A stretch of 40,561 bases of DNA from Bacteroidales bacterium UBA1216 (GTDB lineage: Bacteria > Bacteroidota > Bacteroidia > Bacteroidales > Paludibacteraceae): the NCBI GenBank assembly GCA_002309255.1, contig DBXI01000014.1, forward strand, positions 1-40,561, given 5' to 3'. A program made the translations under genes and the position numbers. This document shows, one piece after another, positions 23,718 to 33,400 of the stretch. The notes below the pieces were generated by a model. The model was not told the DNA's origin and did no database searches. It saw nothing but the letters and a program-made list of their open reading frames with translations. Position 1 is the stretch's first letter. Every line of letters begins with the position of its first letter.

Positions 23718-24662
23718 ATGTGGACTCTATTGGCATTCATATCCGCGCTGTGCTTGGGTTGTTATGACGTAAGCAAGAAGATCGCGTTGCGGGACAACAA
23801 GGTGATTGATGTGCTGACGATCAGTATCTGCGTGTCGGCACTTATCCTGAGTGTGCCGCTGCTGTTGTCGCGGCTTTATCCGGAGATGATGGCGGGTTCA
23901 CTGCTTTTCGTCCCTCGCCTGGATGTGCAAGCGCACTTCTTCACCTTGCTCAAGTCGGTGATCGTGCTCAGCAGCTGGGTGTTTGCTTATGTGTCGCTTA
24001 AACACCTGCCTATCTCCGTTGTCAGCCCTATGCAAGCCACCCGGCCTATGTGGACGCTCGTCGGCGCATTGCTGCTGTTCGGCGAACGGCTGAACGCCTG
24101 GCAGTGGGCGGGTGTGCTGATAGCCATCGGTACGGTCTTCGCCTTTTCCTTCCGCCAATCGCATCATTCCATCATTCCATCAATCCATCAATCCAATAAA
24201 TATTACGTCACCTTGGCATTGGCCATCTTGATCGGCGCTTGCTCGGGCTTGTATGACAAGTACCTGATGCGCCGTTACGATCATAACGCCGTGCAGGTCT
24301 ATTATACGTTCTATCAGGCGCTGATGATGCTCATTGTGTGGGGGATAGACCGCGTTGCTGAAAGAGCAAAGACCGTTTCGCTAAATGAACAAGGAGCACA
24401 GCGGTCTTTGTTCCTTGCTCCTTGTTCCTTGCTTCCGATCGTTCTGATCAGCGTCTTCCTGGTCATCAGCGATAACGTGTATATGTTGGCACTCCGTGAT
24501 CCCGATTCGATGATTGCCGTGGTGAGCACCATCCGCCGTGGCGGTACGGTCATCGGCTTTGCCTACGGCCTAATGTTCCTCCACGAGAAAGATCCCCTGC
24601 CCAAGCTCCTGTGCATGCTCGGCATCTGCATTGGCCTCCTGTGCCTGGCTATTGGCGCATAA
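23718..24662 (+). CDS. EamA-family (DMT superfamily) transporter with two repeat-encoded insertions
   Basis: The 314-residue membrane protein has about ten hydrophobic segments in two EamA halves. The first half includes WTLLAFISALCLGCYDVSKK and the typical MQATRPMWTLVGALLLFGER; the second includes LALAILIGACSGLYDKYLM and VSTIRRGGTVIGFAYGLMFL. The substrate is unknown; relatives export metabolites or amino acids. Two segments are encoded by repeats: residues about 149-160 (HHSIIPSIHQSN), linking the two halves, and about 214-239 (RAKTVSLNEQGAQRSLFLAP region) in the loop between two helices. Both lie in predicted loops, so they may be tolerated. The start at 23718 follows the heptamer array; the 18 codons above it are array-derived. 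Confidence 0.87.
   Translation: MWTLLAFISALCLGCYDVSKKIALRDNKVIDVLTISICVSALILSVPLLLSRLYPEMMAGSLLFVPRLDVQAHFFTLLKSVIVLSSWVFAYVSLKHLPISVVSPMQATRPMWTLVGALLLFGERLNAWQWAGVLIAIGTVFAFSFRQSHHSIIPSIHQSNKYYVTLALAILIGACSGLYDKYLMRRYDHNAVQVYYTFYQALMMLIVWGIDRVAERAKTVSLNEQGAQRSLFLAPCSLLPIVLISVFLVISDNVYMLALRDPDSMIAVVSTIRRGGTVIGFAYGLMFLHEKDPLPKLLCMLGICIGLLCLAIGA
24163..24194. repeat. In-frame octamer array inside EamA gene
   Basis: ATCATTCC twice then ATCAATCC twice, 32 bp, in the linker between the two transporter halves. Confidence 0.92.
24358..24434. repeat. Intergenic-type repeat element inside EamA coding frame
   Basis: CTGAAAGAGCAAAGACCG (24358-24375) is the dispersed intergenic unit. AAAGACCG (24368-24375) is answered by CGGTCTTT (24402-24409), then TTGTTCC/TTGCTCC/TTGTTCC heptamers follow. 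The frame stays open through the whole element. Confidence 0.85.
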
Positions 24663-24664
24663 TA

Positions 24665-24688
24665 AACGCACCCGTGTGCGGATGCGTT
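24665..24688. terminator. Hairpin between convergent genes
   Basis: AACGCA (24665-24670) and TGCGTT (24683-24688) enclose CCG/CGG, giving a stable stem directly after the EamA stop codon. Only a weak T-run follows, so a terminator role is tentative. Confidence 0.4.
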
Positions 24689-24716
24689 CACTATCATTCT
24701 ATTTGCTTAGTAGAAG

Positions 24717-25010
24717 TTATTCACTCAGTAGCAGTAGCGCCTCTTCCCGTACATCCGGCGGCAGGTTGATGCCGCGGGCTTGCATGGCGCACAACCAATC
24801 GCTGACCTCCTTGGGCATCAGCGTCTCAAACACCTCACGAATCTCCGCCGCCTGCTCGGGCGTATAATCCTCAGGCTCTATCCCCTTGTAGGCGTCCAGC
24901 TCCTCGTCGTTATAATAGAGGCTCTCGTCACGCAGGATCTTCAGCCCTTTCTCGCAGTTCTCATGTAGGCCGCAGCAGCCCGTATCGTTACTCCACATCG
25001 TCTTCTTCAA
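24717..25010 (-). CDS. Small conserved hypothetical protein overlapping parE
   Basis: The 97-residue acidic cytoplasmic protein has no signal peptide. The N-terminus is Cys-rich (MWSNDTGCCGLHENCEKGLK: Cys at about 12, 13 and 19), suggesting a metal or redox site. The rest is helical and Glu-rich (YTPEQAAEIREVFETLMPKE). Function unknown; similar small proteins follow parE in other Bacteroidota as far as I recall, which is not verified here. Its start overlaps the last 23 bases of parE, indicating translational coupling; an alternative start at 24998 (MWSND) also overlaps. Confidence 0.7.
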   Translation of the reverse strand: MKKTMWSNDTGCCGLHENCEKGLKILRDESLYYNDEELDAYKGIEPEDYTPEQAAEIREVFETLMPKEVSDWLCAMQARGINLPPDVREEALLLLSE

Positions 25011-26865
25011 CTACAAGGTTGTTGATGATGAAGTCCTGACGCTCCGACGTGTTCTTTCCCATGAAGAAGTTCAGCAGGTCGCCCACGGCGTCTTCTTTGC
25101 GCAGCGTCACCTGATCCAGGCGAATCTCCTTACCGATGAAACCCTTGAACTCGTCGGGCGAGATCTCTCCCAATCCTTTGAATCGCGTTATCTCGGGCGT
25201 GCTGATCTCGTCAATCGCTTTCAGGCGCTCCTCTTCGCTGTAGCAGTAGCGGGTCTCTTTCTTGTTCTTGACGCGGAAGAGCGGCGTCTGCAGGATATAG
25301 ACGTGTCCTTTCTTGACCAGATCGGGGAAGAACTGCAGGAAGAACGTGAGCATCAGCAATCGGATGTGCATACCATCGACATCGGCATCGGTGGCGATGA
25401 TCACCTTGTTGTAGCGCAGTTCGTCCAGGCCGTCCTCGATGTTCAGCGCCGACTGCAGGCAGTTGAACTCCTCGTTTTCATACACGACCGACTTGCTCAG
25501 TCCGTAGCTGTTGAGCGGCTTGCCTCGCAGGGAGAAGACCGCCTGCGTCCGCACATCGCGGCTCTTGGTGATCGAACCCGATGCCGACAGACCCTCGGTG
25601 ATAAAGATGCACGTCTCGTCCCTGAGATCGTCCTCAGCATCTTTGGCGGAGCGGACGGGTTTGGCGTCATTGAAGTGCACCTGGCAGTCGCGGAGCTTGG
25701 GGTTGTTCAAAAGGTTCTTCTTCGAGCGCTCACGTGCGGCTTTGGTGACGCCGGCTATAGCTTTGCGCTCGCGCTCCGAGTCCTGTATCTTCTTGAGCAT
25801 GACCTCGGTGATCTCGGGGTGCTTGTGCAGGTAGTTGTCCAGCTGCAGACCAACGAAGTCGTTGACGAACTTATTGACCGAGATGCCGCCGGTAGGACTC
25901 ATATCTTTCGATCCGAGCTTGACCTTGGTCTGACTCTCAAAGACGGGTTCTTCCACATTGATGGCTATGGCGCCGACTATGCCGTTACGTATATCGCTCA
26001 GGTCTTGGTTCTTGCCGAAGAACTCCTTGATGGTTCGACCGATAGCCTCACGGTACGCCGCCTGGTGCGTGCCTCCCTGTATGGTGTGCTGGCCATTGAC
26101 GAAGGAGTGATACTCCTCACCTGTCTGGTCGGTGTGCGTCAGAGCGATCTCTATATCCTCACCTACGATGTGGATGATCGGATAGAGGGGCTCCACGGTC
26201 ATCGTCTCGGTCAAGAGGTCGAGCAGACCGTTGCGGGAGAAGAACTTACGCCCGTTGTAGTTCAGCGTCAGACCTGTGTTCAGATACGCGTAGTTGCGCA
26301 TCATCGTCTCTATGTAGTCCTCGCGGAACGAGTAGTTCTCGAACAGCCCCTTCGAGTCGTCCGGCACAAACTCGATGCGTGTGCCGCGTTTGGCGGTGGG
26401 CGGTGCGTCGATGATGTCCGTATCCTCCACCAGATGTCCCTGGCGGAACACGGCGCGGCGCATCTTCTCCTCGCGCACGCTCTCCACGATGAACTCCTTC
26501 GAAAGCGCGTTCACCGCCTTCGTACCGACGCCGTTCAGTCCGACGGACTTCTTGAACGCCTTGCTGTCGTACTTACCGCCGGTGTTCAGGATGGACACGG
26601 CGTCCACCATCTTGCCTAAGGGAATTCCGCGACCATAGTCGCGTACGATGACACGTCCGTCAGCTACGGTCACATCAATCACCTTGCCTTCGCCCATGCG
26701 GTACTCGTCGATGGAGTTATCGATGGTTTCCTTGATAAGCACGTATATACCGTCGTCCGAATGTGTGCCGTCACCGAGCTTGCCGATGTACATACCCGGA
26801 CGACGACGGATGTGTTCGCGGTCGTCAAGATGGATAATATTGTCCTCGTTATAGTTCTCAGCCAT
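24988..26865 (-). CDS. parE: DNA topoisomerase IV subunit B
   Basis: The 625-residue type IIA topoisomerase ATPase subunit works with ParC to decatenate chromosomes. The GHKL ATPase domain includes ETIDNSIDEYRMGEG (about 47-61), VRDYGRGIPLG and GGKYDSKAFKKSVGLNGVGTKAVNALS. The transducer domain contains SFVNGQHTIQGGTHQ. TOPRIM holds FITEGLSASGSITKSRD (about 423-439) and ATDADVDGMHIR, and the end carries ITRFKGLGEISPDEFKGFIG. The length and the short C-terminus favour ParE over GyrB. The TOPRIM glutamate motif reads EGLSAS instead of EGDSA; this may be a lineage variant. It overlaps the small gene downstream. Confidence 0.9.
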   Translation of the reverse strand: MAENYNEDNIIHLDDREHIRRRPGMYIGKLGDGTHSDDGIYVLIKETIDNSIDEYRMGEGKVIDVTVADGRVIVRDYGRGIPLGKMVDAVSILNTGGKYDSKAFKKSVGLNGVGTKAVNALSKEFIVESVREEKMRRAVFRQGHLVEDTDIIDAPPTAKRGTRIEFVPDDSKGLFENYSFREDYIETMMRNYAYLNTGLTLNYNGRKFFSRNGLLDLLTETMTVEPLYPIIHIVGEDIEIALTHTDQTGEEYHSFVNGQHTIQGGTHQAAYREAIGRTIKEFFGKNQDLSDIRNGIVGAIAINVEEPVFESQTKVKLGSKDMSPTGGISVNKFVNDFVGLQLDNYLHKHPEITEVMLKKIQDSERERKAIAGVTKAARERSKKNLLNNPKLRDCQVHFNDAKPVRSAKDAEDDLRDETCIFITEGLSASGSITKSRDVRTQAVFSLRGKPLNSYGLSKSVVYENEEFNCLQSALNIEDGLDELRYNKVIIATDADVDGMHIRLLMLTFFLQFFPDLVKKGHVYILQTPLFRVKNKKETRYCYSEEERLKAIDEISTPEITRFKGLGEISPDEFKGFIGKEIRLDQVTLRKEDAVGDLLNFFMGKNTSERQDFIINNLVVEEDDVE

Positions 26866-26872
26866 AATAAAG

Positions 26873-26913
26873 TTGAAAATTGAAAGGGGTGTTCGACTTG
26901 AAAATTGAAAGGG
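26873..26913. repeat. 16-bp direct repeat at OmpA/parE junction
   Basis: TTGAAAATTGAAAGGG occurs at 26873-26888 and 26898-26913. Inside each copy, TTGAAAA-TTGAAAG is itself a pair of heptamers. It occupies the gap between the OmpA-family stop and the parE start. Confidence 0.88.
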
Positions 26914-26914
26914 C

Positions 26915-29584
26915 TCACTTGATGAACTTCATCTCCACGCGGCGGTTCTTCTGCCGTCCTTCTGGTGTGTTGTTGGTGGCTACGGGCTTCGATTCGCCGT
27001 ATCCTTGTGAGGTGAGCAGGGCTTTGTCCACGCCTATCTTGATCAGGTAGTTGCGTACGGAGTTAGCGCGGTACTCGGATAGGATGCGGTTGGACTCATC
27101 ATCGCCCACGCTGTCGGTGTGTCCGCTTATCTCCACGTGCTTGCCGTGCTGCTTGATGATCGCCGCTACGCGGTTGAGCTCGGCGATGGAGGCGGGCAGC
27201 AGGTCGTATTCGCCGGTGCGGAAGAACAGGTTGTTCAGTACGATAGGCACCTCCTGCTCGATCATCTCCTCGATGGTGGTGGCTGTTATCTCCTGCTCGA
27301 TGGTCACGGGCTGCGCGTTGTTCCTCAGGTCAATGTTCTTCGCGGCAGGGAAGAACTGGTCGTTCTGGATGTAATAGCCGTAGTTCTTACCCTCGGGCAG
27401 CACCATGAAGAACCGTCCGTCCTCGGGGTTAGTGCGCGTCTGCCCGACGGAGCATTGTGCCTCCAGATCCTCCCATTGTATGATGGTGTTGACGGGTTTT
27501 CCCTGTGAGTCGGTGACACGTCCGGTGACGGTAGCCACAGCCTGCGGGCGGAGCTCCTTGCGTAAGGCGAGTTGGCAGAGGTCGTTCTGCTTGTTGGTGC
27601 GGTTGGCGAAGTATGCCAGATCACCTTCGGTGGATATCTTGTACCAGCACTCGTTGGCGGCTGAGTTGATCACCTTACCCATGTTCACGGGCTCGCTCCA
27701 CTCCGTCCAACTATTGTCGTTCAGACGCTTGGATACAAACACATCGGTTCCGCCGAGGCTGCTATGGCCTTCGGAGCAGAAGTACAGGGTCTTCATGTCG
27801 GGGTGCAAGAAGGGCGAGCGGTCGATGCGCGTGCTGTTGATCTGCGGACCCAAACCAAATGGTTTGCCCCACTGCCCATCGTCCTGCAGCAGCGAGACGA
27901 AGATGTTGATGGACATCTGATATTCATGTGGCACCTTGCTCAATGCGGCGAAGAGTAGCGCTTTGCCGTCGGTGGTGATCATGGCGTCGGCCATCCATTC
28001 GCTGATGATGATCCGTCGTGACAGCGGCTCCAGCTTGCCCCAACCGTCCTTCGTGCGATGGGAGATCATCAGACGTCCGTTGCGGAAGATGATCATCGTC
28101 AGCCCGTCGGCGGTCAGACCTAATGGCGCCTCGTTTGCGTCGGCAGTGTTGATGTCGTTGACGCCTACGGCCTTGCCCCAGCCGCTTGACGTCTTCGTGC
28201 TCAGGAAGATATCCTCCCTGCCCACATTGTCCTTGCGCTTGGTGCCACAGAAGTACAGCTGTGTGCCATCCGTGGAGATCACCGGGCAGAACTCGTTGCC
28301 GTCGGGTGTGTTCACTCCGTTGCCCAGAGGCGTGACCACCATCTTCGGATCATCCGGTTCTTCTAATATGCGCACCAGTTCGGTGTAGCGGTAGTCGTTA
28401 CCGAAGGCGGCTGCATGCGCCTTGACCTTGGCCAGGGCTTCTGCCCATCGCTTGGCCTCCAGATCGCCCTTGATGAGTCCTTGCAGACGGTAGTAGGCAG
28501 GGTAGGCGGGTGCTACCTTGTCGATGTACTCCTCTGTGCTGATAGCGCCCAGGCGGTACTGGTCGTGTGCCTCCATCATCCGGCGGTCGTCTTTCTGCAC
28601 TTTCTCGATAGCGTAGCGGGTGCAGCTGTTGTGGAAGCTGACGAACTGCTCTAACGTCGTATCCTCCAGGCAGGTGGTGCGCAGCACGAGCCAGCAGCTG
28701 TCGCTGTATGGCTTAGGCAGGGTTGTCATCCCCCATCGTGCGGCCTCGATGATCCGTGTGCGGCGGGCGTATTGCACGAACGACAGCATAGCTGTGTCGC
28801 GCCAGCGGTTGGTGCTGTCGGTGTGGGTAAGGATGTACTCCTTCTGCGCGTACCACTCATCGCGGCTGGCTATGCGACGCATCTCAAGCTCGGCTATGCG
28901 ATCCAGCGCCTTGTCCACGTACGGACTCTCAGGGTAGGTGTCGCAGTACGTCTGTAGATCCTGCTCTGTGCCCGTCTCGGCTATCGCGTTATACGCCAAG
29001 CCGTATAGCCGCTTCTGCGCTTCTGCGCGCTCCTGCGCCTCAGGATAAGACTCAATGAACGCCTGATATGCCTCGCGGCTGTTCGTGCGCTCCGCCTGAC
29101 GGAAAGCTATTGCATCGCGGGTCTGTATGGCTTGAACTATTTGCTTGCGCGGCGCGCGCTGGTAGGTGCTGATGTAGTCGTTCCAAACCTCCAAGGTGTT
29201 CTTCTGTTGCGCACTGAGCTGCGCGAGCAGAGCAATGTTCGCATACTCCGTCGCATACAACTGCTCCGTGTAGCCGTTGCGCTCGGCGCGACTGATGTCC
29301 TTCTTCGGGTAAGCTTTCAACTTGTCCTGCGACTGGCAGAGGTAGTCATACGCCTGACGGATGTCCCGATCGGGGTTGTTGCGCGCTACGGTTAACTTAA
29401 ATAGCGCATAGTACACCGTGTGATCGTCGGGGGTCTTGGCCTGCTGTTGCATCAGTTCGGTCTTGGCCTGGCTGTAAGCACCGGCACTTATCAGCTCGCG
29501 GCAAGGATAATCCGCCACCTCTGCCACCACTGCCATCGGCAGCAGTAGCAGCAACAGAATCATATGATATGTATGTCGTCTCAT
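26915..29584 (-). CDS. OmpA-family protein with TPR-like, beta-propeller and regulatory-like domains (PorE-like architecture)
   Basis: The 889-residue protein has a signal peptide (MRRHTYHMILLLLLLPMAVV, cleavage near AEVA). A helical TPR-like N-terminal half (about 25-440) precedes a PD40/WD40-like propeller (about 450-690, with NEFCPVISTDGTQLYFCGTK, NEAPLGLTADGLTMIIFRNG and RSPFLHPDMKTLYFCSEGHS). A carboxypeptidase-regulatory-like domain follows (about 695-760, VTGRVTDSQGKPVNTIIQWE). An OmpA C-terminal peptidoglycan-binding domain (about 780-889) carries ISGHTDSVGDDESNRILSEYRA and NRRVEM. This order matches the type IX secretion protein PorE, but no lipobox cysteine is seen. The start at 29584 is chosen because the promoter at 29646-29677 lies inside the longer frame. 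It precedes parE by 49 bp. Confidence 0.85.
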   Translation of the reverse strand: MRRHTYHMILLLLLLPMAVVAEVADYPCRELISAGAYSQAKTELMQQQAKTPDDHTVYYALFKLTVARNNPDRDIRQAYDYLCQSQDKLKAYPKKDISRAERNGYTEQLYATEYANIALLAQLSAQQKNTLEVWNDYISTYQRAPRKQIVQAIQTRDAIAFRQAERTNSREAYQAFIESYPEAQERAEAQKRLYGLAYNAIAETGTEQDLQTYCDTYPESPYVDKALDRIAELEMRRIASRDEWYAQKEYILTHTDSTNRWRDTAMLSFVQYARRTRIIEAARWGMTTLPKPYSDSCWLVLRTTCLEDTTLEQFVSFHNSCTRYAIEKVQKDDRRMMEAHDQYRLGAISTEEYIDKVAPAYPAYYRLQGLIKGDLEAKRWAEALAKVKAHAAAFGNDYRYTELVRILEEPDDPKMVVTPLGNGVNTPDGNEFCPVISTDGTQLYFCGTKRKDNVGREDIFLSTKTSSGWGKAVGVNDINTADANEAPLGLTADGLTMIIFRNGRLMISHRTKDGWGKLEPLSRRIIISEWMADAMITTDGKALLFAALSKVPHEYQMSINIFVSLLQDDGQWGKPFGLGPQINSTRIDRSPFLHPDMKTLYFCSEGHSSLGGTDVFVSKRLNDNSWTEWSEPVNMGKVINSAANECWYKISTEGDLAYFANRTNKQNDLCQLALRKELRPQAVATVTGRVTDSQGKPVNTIIQWEDLEAQCSVGQTRTNPEDGRFFMVLPEGKNYGYYIQNDQFFPAAKNIDLRNNAQPVTIEQEITATTIEEMIEQEVPIVLNNLFFRTGEYDLLPASIAELNRVAAIIKQHGKHVEISGHTDSVGDDESNRILSEYRANSVRNYLIKIGVDKALLTSQGYGESKPVATNNTPEGRQKNRRVEMKFIK

Positions 29585-29645
29585 AGTAACATTCGTCTTA
29601 TTGTAAAATAAGCCGTCAAAATCGTTTGTTTTTCCAAATCGGCCA

Positions 29646-29677
29646 CAAAGATACAAAAAAAATCTGACATTTGCAAA
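29646..29677 (-). promoter_or_regulatory. Promoter for OmpA-family/parE unit
   Basis: Minus strand TTTG (29674-29677), 20-bp spacer, TATCTTTG (29646-29653). Predicted leader about 55 nt. Confidence 0.83.
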
Positions 29678-29884
29678 TTTTTCTTGAAAAAAAAGTGCAA
29701 TGGGTTTGAGTTCGTCAAAAAAGACCCCAAAATTATTCTGTTCACAAATTAACCACATAAACAAAATACGAAGGTAAAGTGTGGTCAATAATTTGCACAA
29801 AAGATGAAACGACAACAAAAAGTATATATATACTATGTATATATATAGTGTTATGCTAAAATTGTGTATTTTGGTGTTTTATGC

Positions 29885-29944
29885 TATGGTTATCCTATGG
29901 TTATGTTATGGTTATCCTATGGTTTAGTCTCGATGTAGTCTCGA
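29885..29944. repeat. 11-bp tandem array and TAGTCTCGA pair
   Basis: TATGGTTATCC, TATGGTTATGT, TATGGTTATCC and a truncated TATGGTTTA follow at 11-bp spacing. TAGTCTCGA at 29925-29933 is repeated 11 bp later at 29936-29944. A period near one DNA turn would place all copies on the same helix face. Confidence 0.85.
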
Positions 29945-29978
29945 CAATGTGACTAATGACTGCAAAGATCAAGATGAG

Positions 29979-30013
29979 GTCAAATATTTCCAACTAAAGT
30001 TTCCCACTTGCGG
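29979..30013. repeat. Motifs shared with the 4.6-5.8 kb block
   Basis: GTCAAATATTTCCA (29979-29992) matches 4645-4658 exactly. CTAAAGTTTCCCACTTGCGG (29994-30013) is the reverse complement of 5733-5752 with one mismatch. Confidence 0.65.
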
Positions 30014-30332
30014 TGAACTGATTGAAAAAACCTTACAGGCAAAGCATTCAAAAGAAATAAACACAAAAAAATCAACGGATTAGTTTAATTCTTATCTCGT
30101 TTTACTCGAACGATTGTTTCTGTTAATTAGTGAATGATATTTGACGATCGTTTTTTTTTATGTTGTTTAATAAGTCCCAACAGCAAAACTTGCGATTGAA
30201 AAAGACCTGTACTTTGTAAGTTCGAGGTGGCAGAATGTGTCCTGTTTTTTGCAAAGTGTCGTTTGCAGCATGTACGGATTTTATGAATGGACTATATTTT
30301 GTTTCTTTTCGGGTGATTTTTTTGCTGAAAAA

Positions 30333-30364
30333 TTTGCATTAATCAAAGATTATTCTTAACTTTG
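30333..30364 (+). promoter_or_regulatory. Promoter for giant surface protein
   Basis: TTTG (30333-30336), 20-bp spacer, TAACTTTG (30357-30364). Transcription would begin near 30371, so the leader to the ATG at 30484 is about 113 nt. Confidence 0.8.
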
Positions 30365-30483
30365 CACCCGTTTTTGGCGTGAATGATTACCTATTCTTGG
30401 GTTCAATCTTAAAAATAGAACATTTTCGCGAAACTACAGGAAATTATGCTGTACAACATAAAACAGGAAAAATCATAAAAGTT

Positions 30484-33400
30484 ATGAAACATATTTTTAC
30501 TTTATTCAATCAATCAATTAAAAAGCCCCTTCTGTTAGCATGTGCCCTGCTCGCGATGAGCGGGAATGCGTGGGGAAAATCAAAGACATTTTACAGCAAA
30601 TGCGTGGTCAAATCCCAGCCAGCAGCTGGAGGCTATGTGTATGTGGCTAAAAGTGGTCAAACGTCTGTTGATTATAAGTTGACGGATGACAACTCTAAAC
30701 AAGACGGATCCAGCACTTGGTTTCCAGGTTTTCCTCTTTATCAATCGGAGCCGCAGTCTAAAACGTTTGATTTTTACGCATATCAGAAAGCGAACGATGG
30801 CTATTCTTTTAGTGGATGGAACACCGATGAAAATGCTACGTCTGGTTCGACAACAACTGAAAATTATAATGAATGGTTTACGGATTATCCATATTATCCC
30901 CTTTCTGTGAGGGCGACCAGTACAAATTCTAATAGTCCGACAACAACAACCTATTATGCCATTTTCACTCCTCACACGTACACCATTAAGTTTGATGCAA
31001 ACAATGAAAATGCATCGGGTAATACGAGTGAGATGAGTTGCACTTATGACGAGGATGCGAAGAGTTTGTCGGCTAATGGCTTTAGCTTGGTTGGTTATAC
31101 CTTCAGCGGATGGAACACCAAAGATGATGGGACTGGAACATCGTACACGGATAAGCAGAATGTGAATAATCTAACCACTGATGACAATGTAGATGTAATC
31201 CTTTATGCGCAGTGGACGCCCAACACTTATACCATAACGTTCAACGGCAACAACAATTCGAGCGGTAGTATGACGGATCAGGTCTTTACGTATGACGTAC
31301 CGCAGAATTTGAAGAGCAATGCTTATGCGCGTAAATATACGGTGACGTACAATGCGAATGGAGGCGATTGCAGCAAGTCGAGCGAAGATGCGACTTTCAC
31401 GTTTGACGGTTGGTCAACAGTTAAAGATGGCGATCGCGTTTATACCGATGCTCAAGCCAATCTTAAAAACCTGACAGCGGAAAATGGCAAAAAGATTGAA
31501 CTTTTTGCTCGTTGGACAGGAGGTAGGATTACCTTACCTGTTGCGACCAAGGAAGGCAAGGTGTTCGATGGTTGGTATATCGGCGATGCTACTGATCCTA
31601 TTGGAACAGATGGCTCCGAATACGCACCAACTGCCAATGTAACGCTTGTGGCACATTGGACTGACATCGCATCGCCGCGATATACTTGGAACGGAGAGAC
31701 AACGTATTTGGTGGGTGATGCCTCTTTGGATTTGGACAACTTGTGGATAAGTGGTAACAAAGGAACGGAAAAGCAATTCACCTTAGTTAGTTTCACCCCG
31801 GCTGCAGGAAACCATTCAGGGGCTACCGCTCCATCTATCAAGGACAAAAAACTTAGTTTAGGCCAAGCTGGTGATATTGTTGTGCGTGTTACGCAAGAGG
31901 CTGCAACCTATTATCTTGCCGGTGAAGCAGAACTGACCATTCACGTGGATAGACACCCCAATACGATCCTTGTCAAGGGTGAGGAGAACTACCGCAAGGC
32001 AATCGAAATCGATAGCTACGATACGGATTTCACGTTCACTGCAACGAATACCGATTATACCAACTACCCTATCAGTGTAGAGCAGATTGAAGGATTGAAT
32101 ATAGCAACATATTATCCTCAGCCCGATAAGAGATTTGTTTACAGCGCAAGGATTTCCGGTGAAGCAGCATGGCAGGTGTCGCAGGCGGAAACATATTACT
32201 ACGAGGGTGCAACAAACGTATTCTACATAGATGTGCGTTTGGCAGAAGAGGTGACTTGCTACATATTAGAGAATCAATCGGATGAGAAAGGCGAAAAATT
32301 AGGACGTACGACGCATGAGCATACGTGGACTGAAGAAAATGTAGCCGGAGTGGTTAGTTTTGATGTATGTTACAATAGTGGCATTGCATTCGACCAAGCC
32401 TATGCAGTGGAGCAATACCTTAACGGAGAATGGAAAAATCTAACAGGAAAAAGAACCGATATTTCAACGTCTTATCAGACAAAGACGTTCAAACTTAATC
32501 CGGCTGCCAAAGGTGTGCGTTTTTGGGCATCCGGCTCTGTTCAGGACAAATTCAAGAATGTATCCGTAACACGGTACACATACTTGAACCTATCGGAGGA
32601 GTCTTTCACTTTTGATAAGACGAACGATAACAAGCCGATATATAATAATGTAGAGGTAAGTAAGACGTTTACCATCAACTATAGTATGCCTCAGAATGGC
32701 ACACAGATTAATATCAGTTCTACTCACCCTGCATTCAAGGTTTCCCCGACAAAGTTATCGAACACTGGGTGCAAAAGCAGTACTAATAATGTCATTACTG
32801 TAACCTATTCTTCCGATGAAGCCGGTACACATGAGGGCAAGATTGTAGTTAACAACGAGGTGTTCTACAAGGAGATCGCTGTCATCGGTACGACAATCAA
32901 GAAAGACCAGACGATCACCTGGGAACAGAATCAGGATGTTAAGACAACTGACAACCTTGTGCTTTCCGCAACATCGGATTCGGAATTGGCAGTGGAATAT
33001 ACTGTGGTTGAAGGTTCTGCTGCAACAGTAGATAAGACAACCGGCGCTGTTACCATCATCACGGAAGGTGACGTAACGTTCCGCGCCACACAACCCGGAA
33101 ATAAGTATTTCTATGCGGCAAAGGATGTTGACCTCACGTTTACTATAAGCAAAGTAACGCCTACCATCACTACTAACCCGACAGCTTCTGACGTGCTGCT
33201 GCCCGCTACATTGGCGACAAGTACGCTGACCGGTGGTTCGGCATCGGTAGAGGGTTCGTTTGCATGGCAAAACACTTCTACTGCTGTAGAGCGCAACAAC
33301 ACCGGCTATACGGTTGTATTCACTCCGACCAATACCAATTGGTACACAACACAAACCTGCACGGTAGTAGTAGGAATAGAGAAATATGTTCCTGAAATCA

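Larger units (their letters stand above)
29678..30332. other. Non-coding repeat-rich intergenic block between divergent genes
   Basis: No gene is seen. The block contains an alternating TATATATA palindrome near 29823-29849, an 11-bp tandem array, and three motifs shared with the 4.6-5.8 kb block: TTGTCGAGACTA, GTCAAATATTTCCA and CCGCAAGTGGGAAACTTTAG. The remainder (30015-30332) is AT-rich with no structure I can name. Confidence 0.6.

Noticed and set aside
25303..26619. 438-codon open frame on the plus strand
   Set aside because: It lies wholly antisense to parE, which has full-length family motifs. The frame is a by-product of codon usage in parE.
24988..26865. EGLSAS in place of EGDSA in ParE TOPRIM as a sign of a broken enzyme
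   Set aside because: The catalytic Glu and the DADVDG motif are intact and the rest of the protein is normal. I believe this may be a regular variant in Bacteroidota ParE but cannot verify it here.
29585..29818. N-terminal extension of 78 residues on the OmpA-family protein
   Set aside because: The extension covers a consensus promoter, and the signal peptide begins only at 29584.
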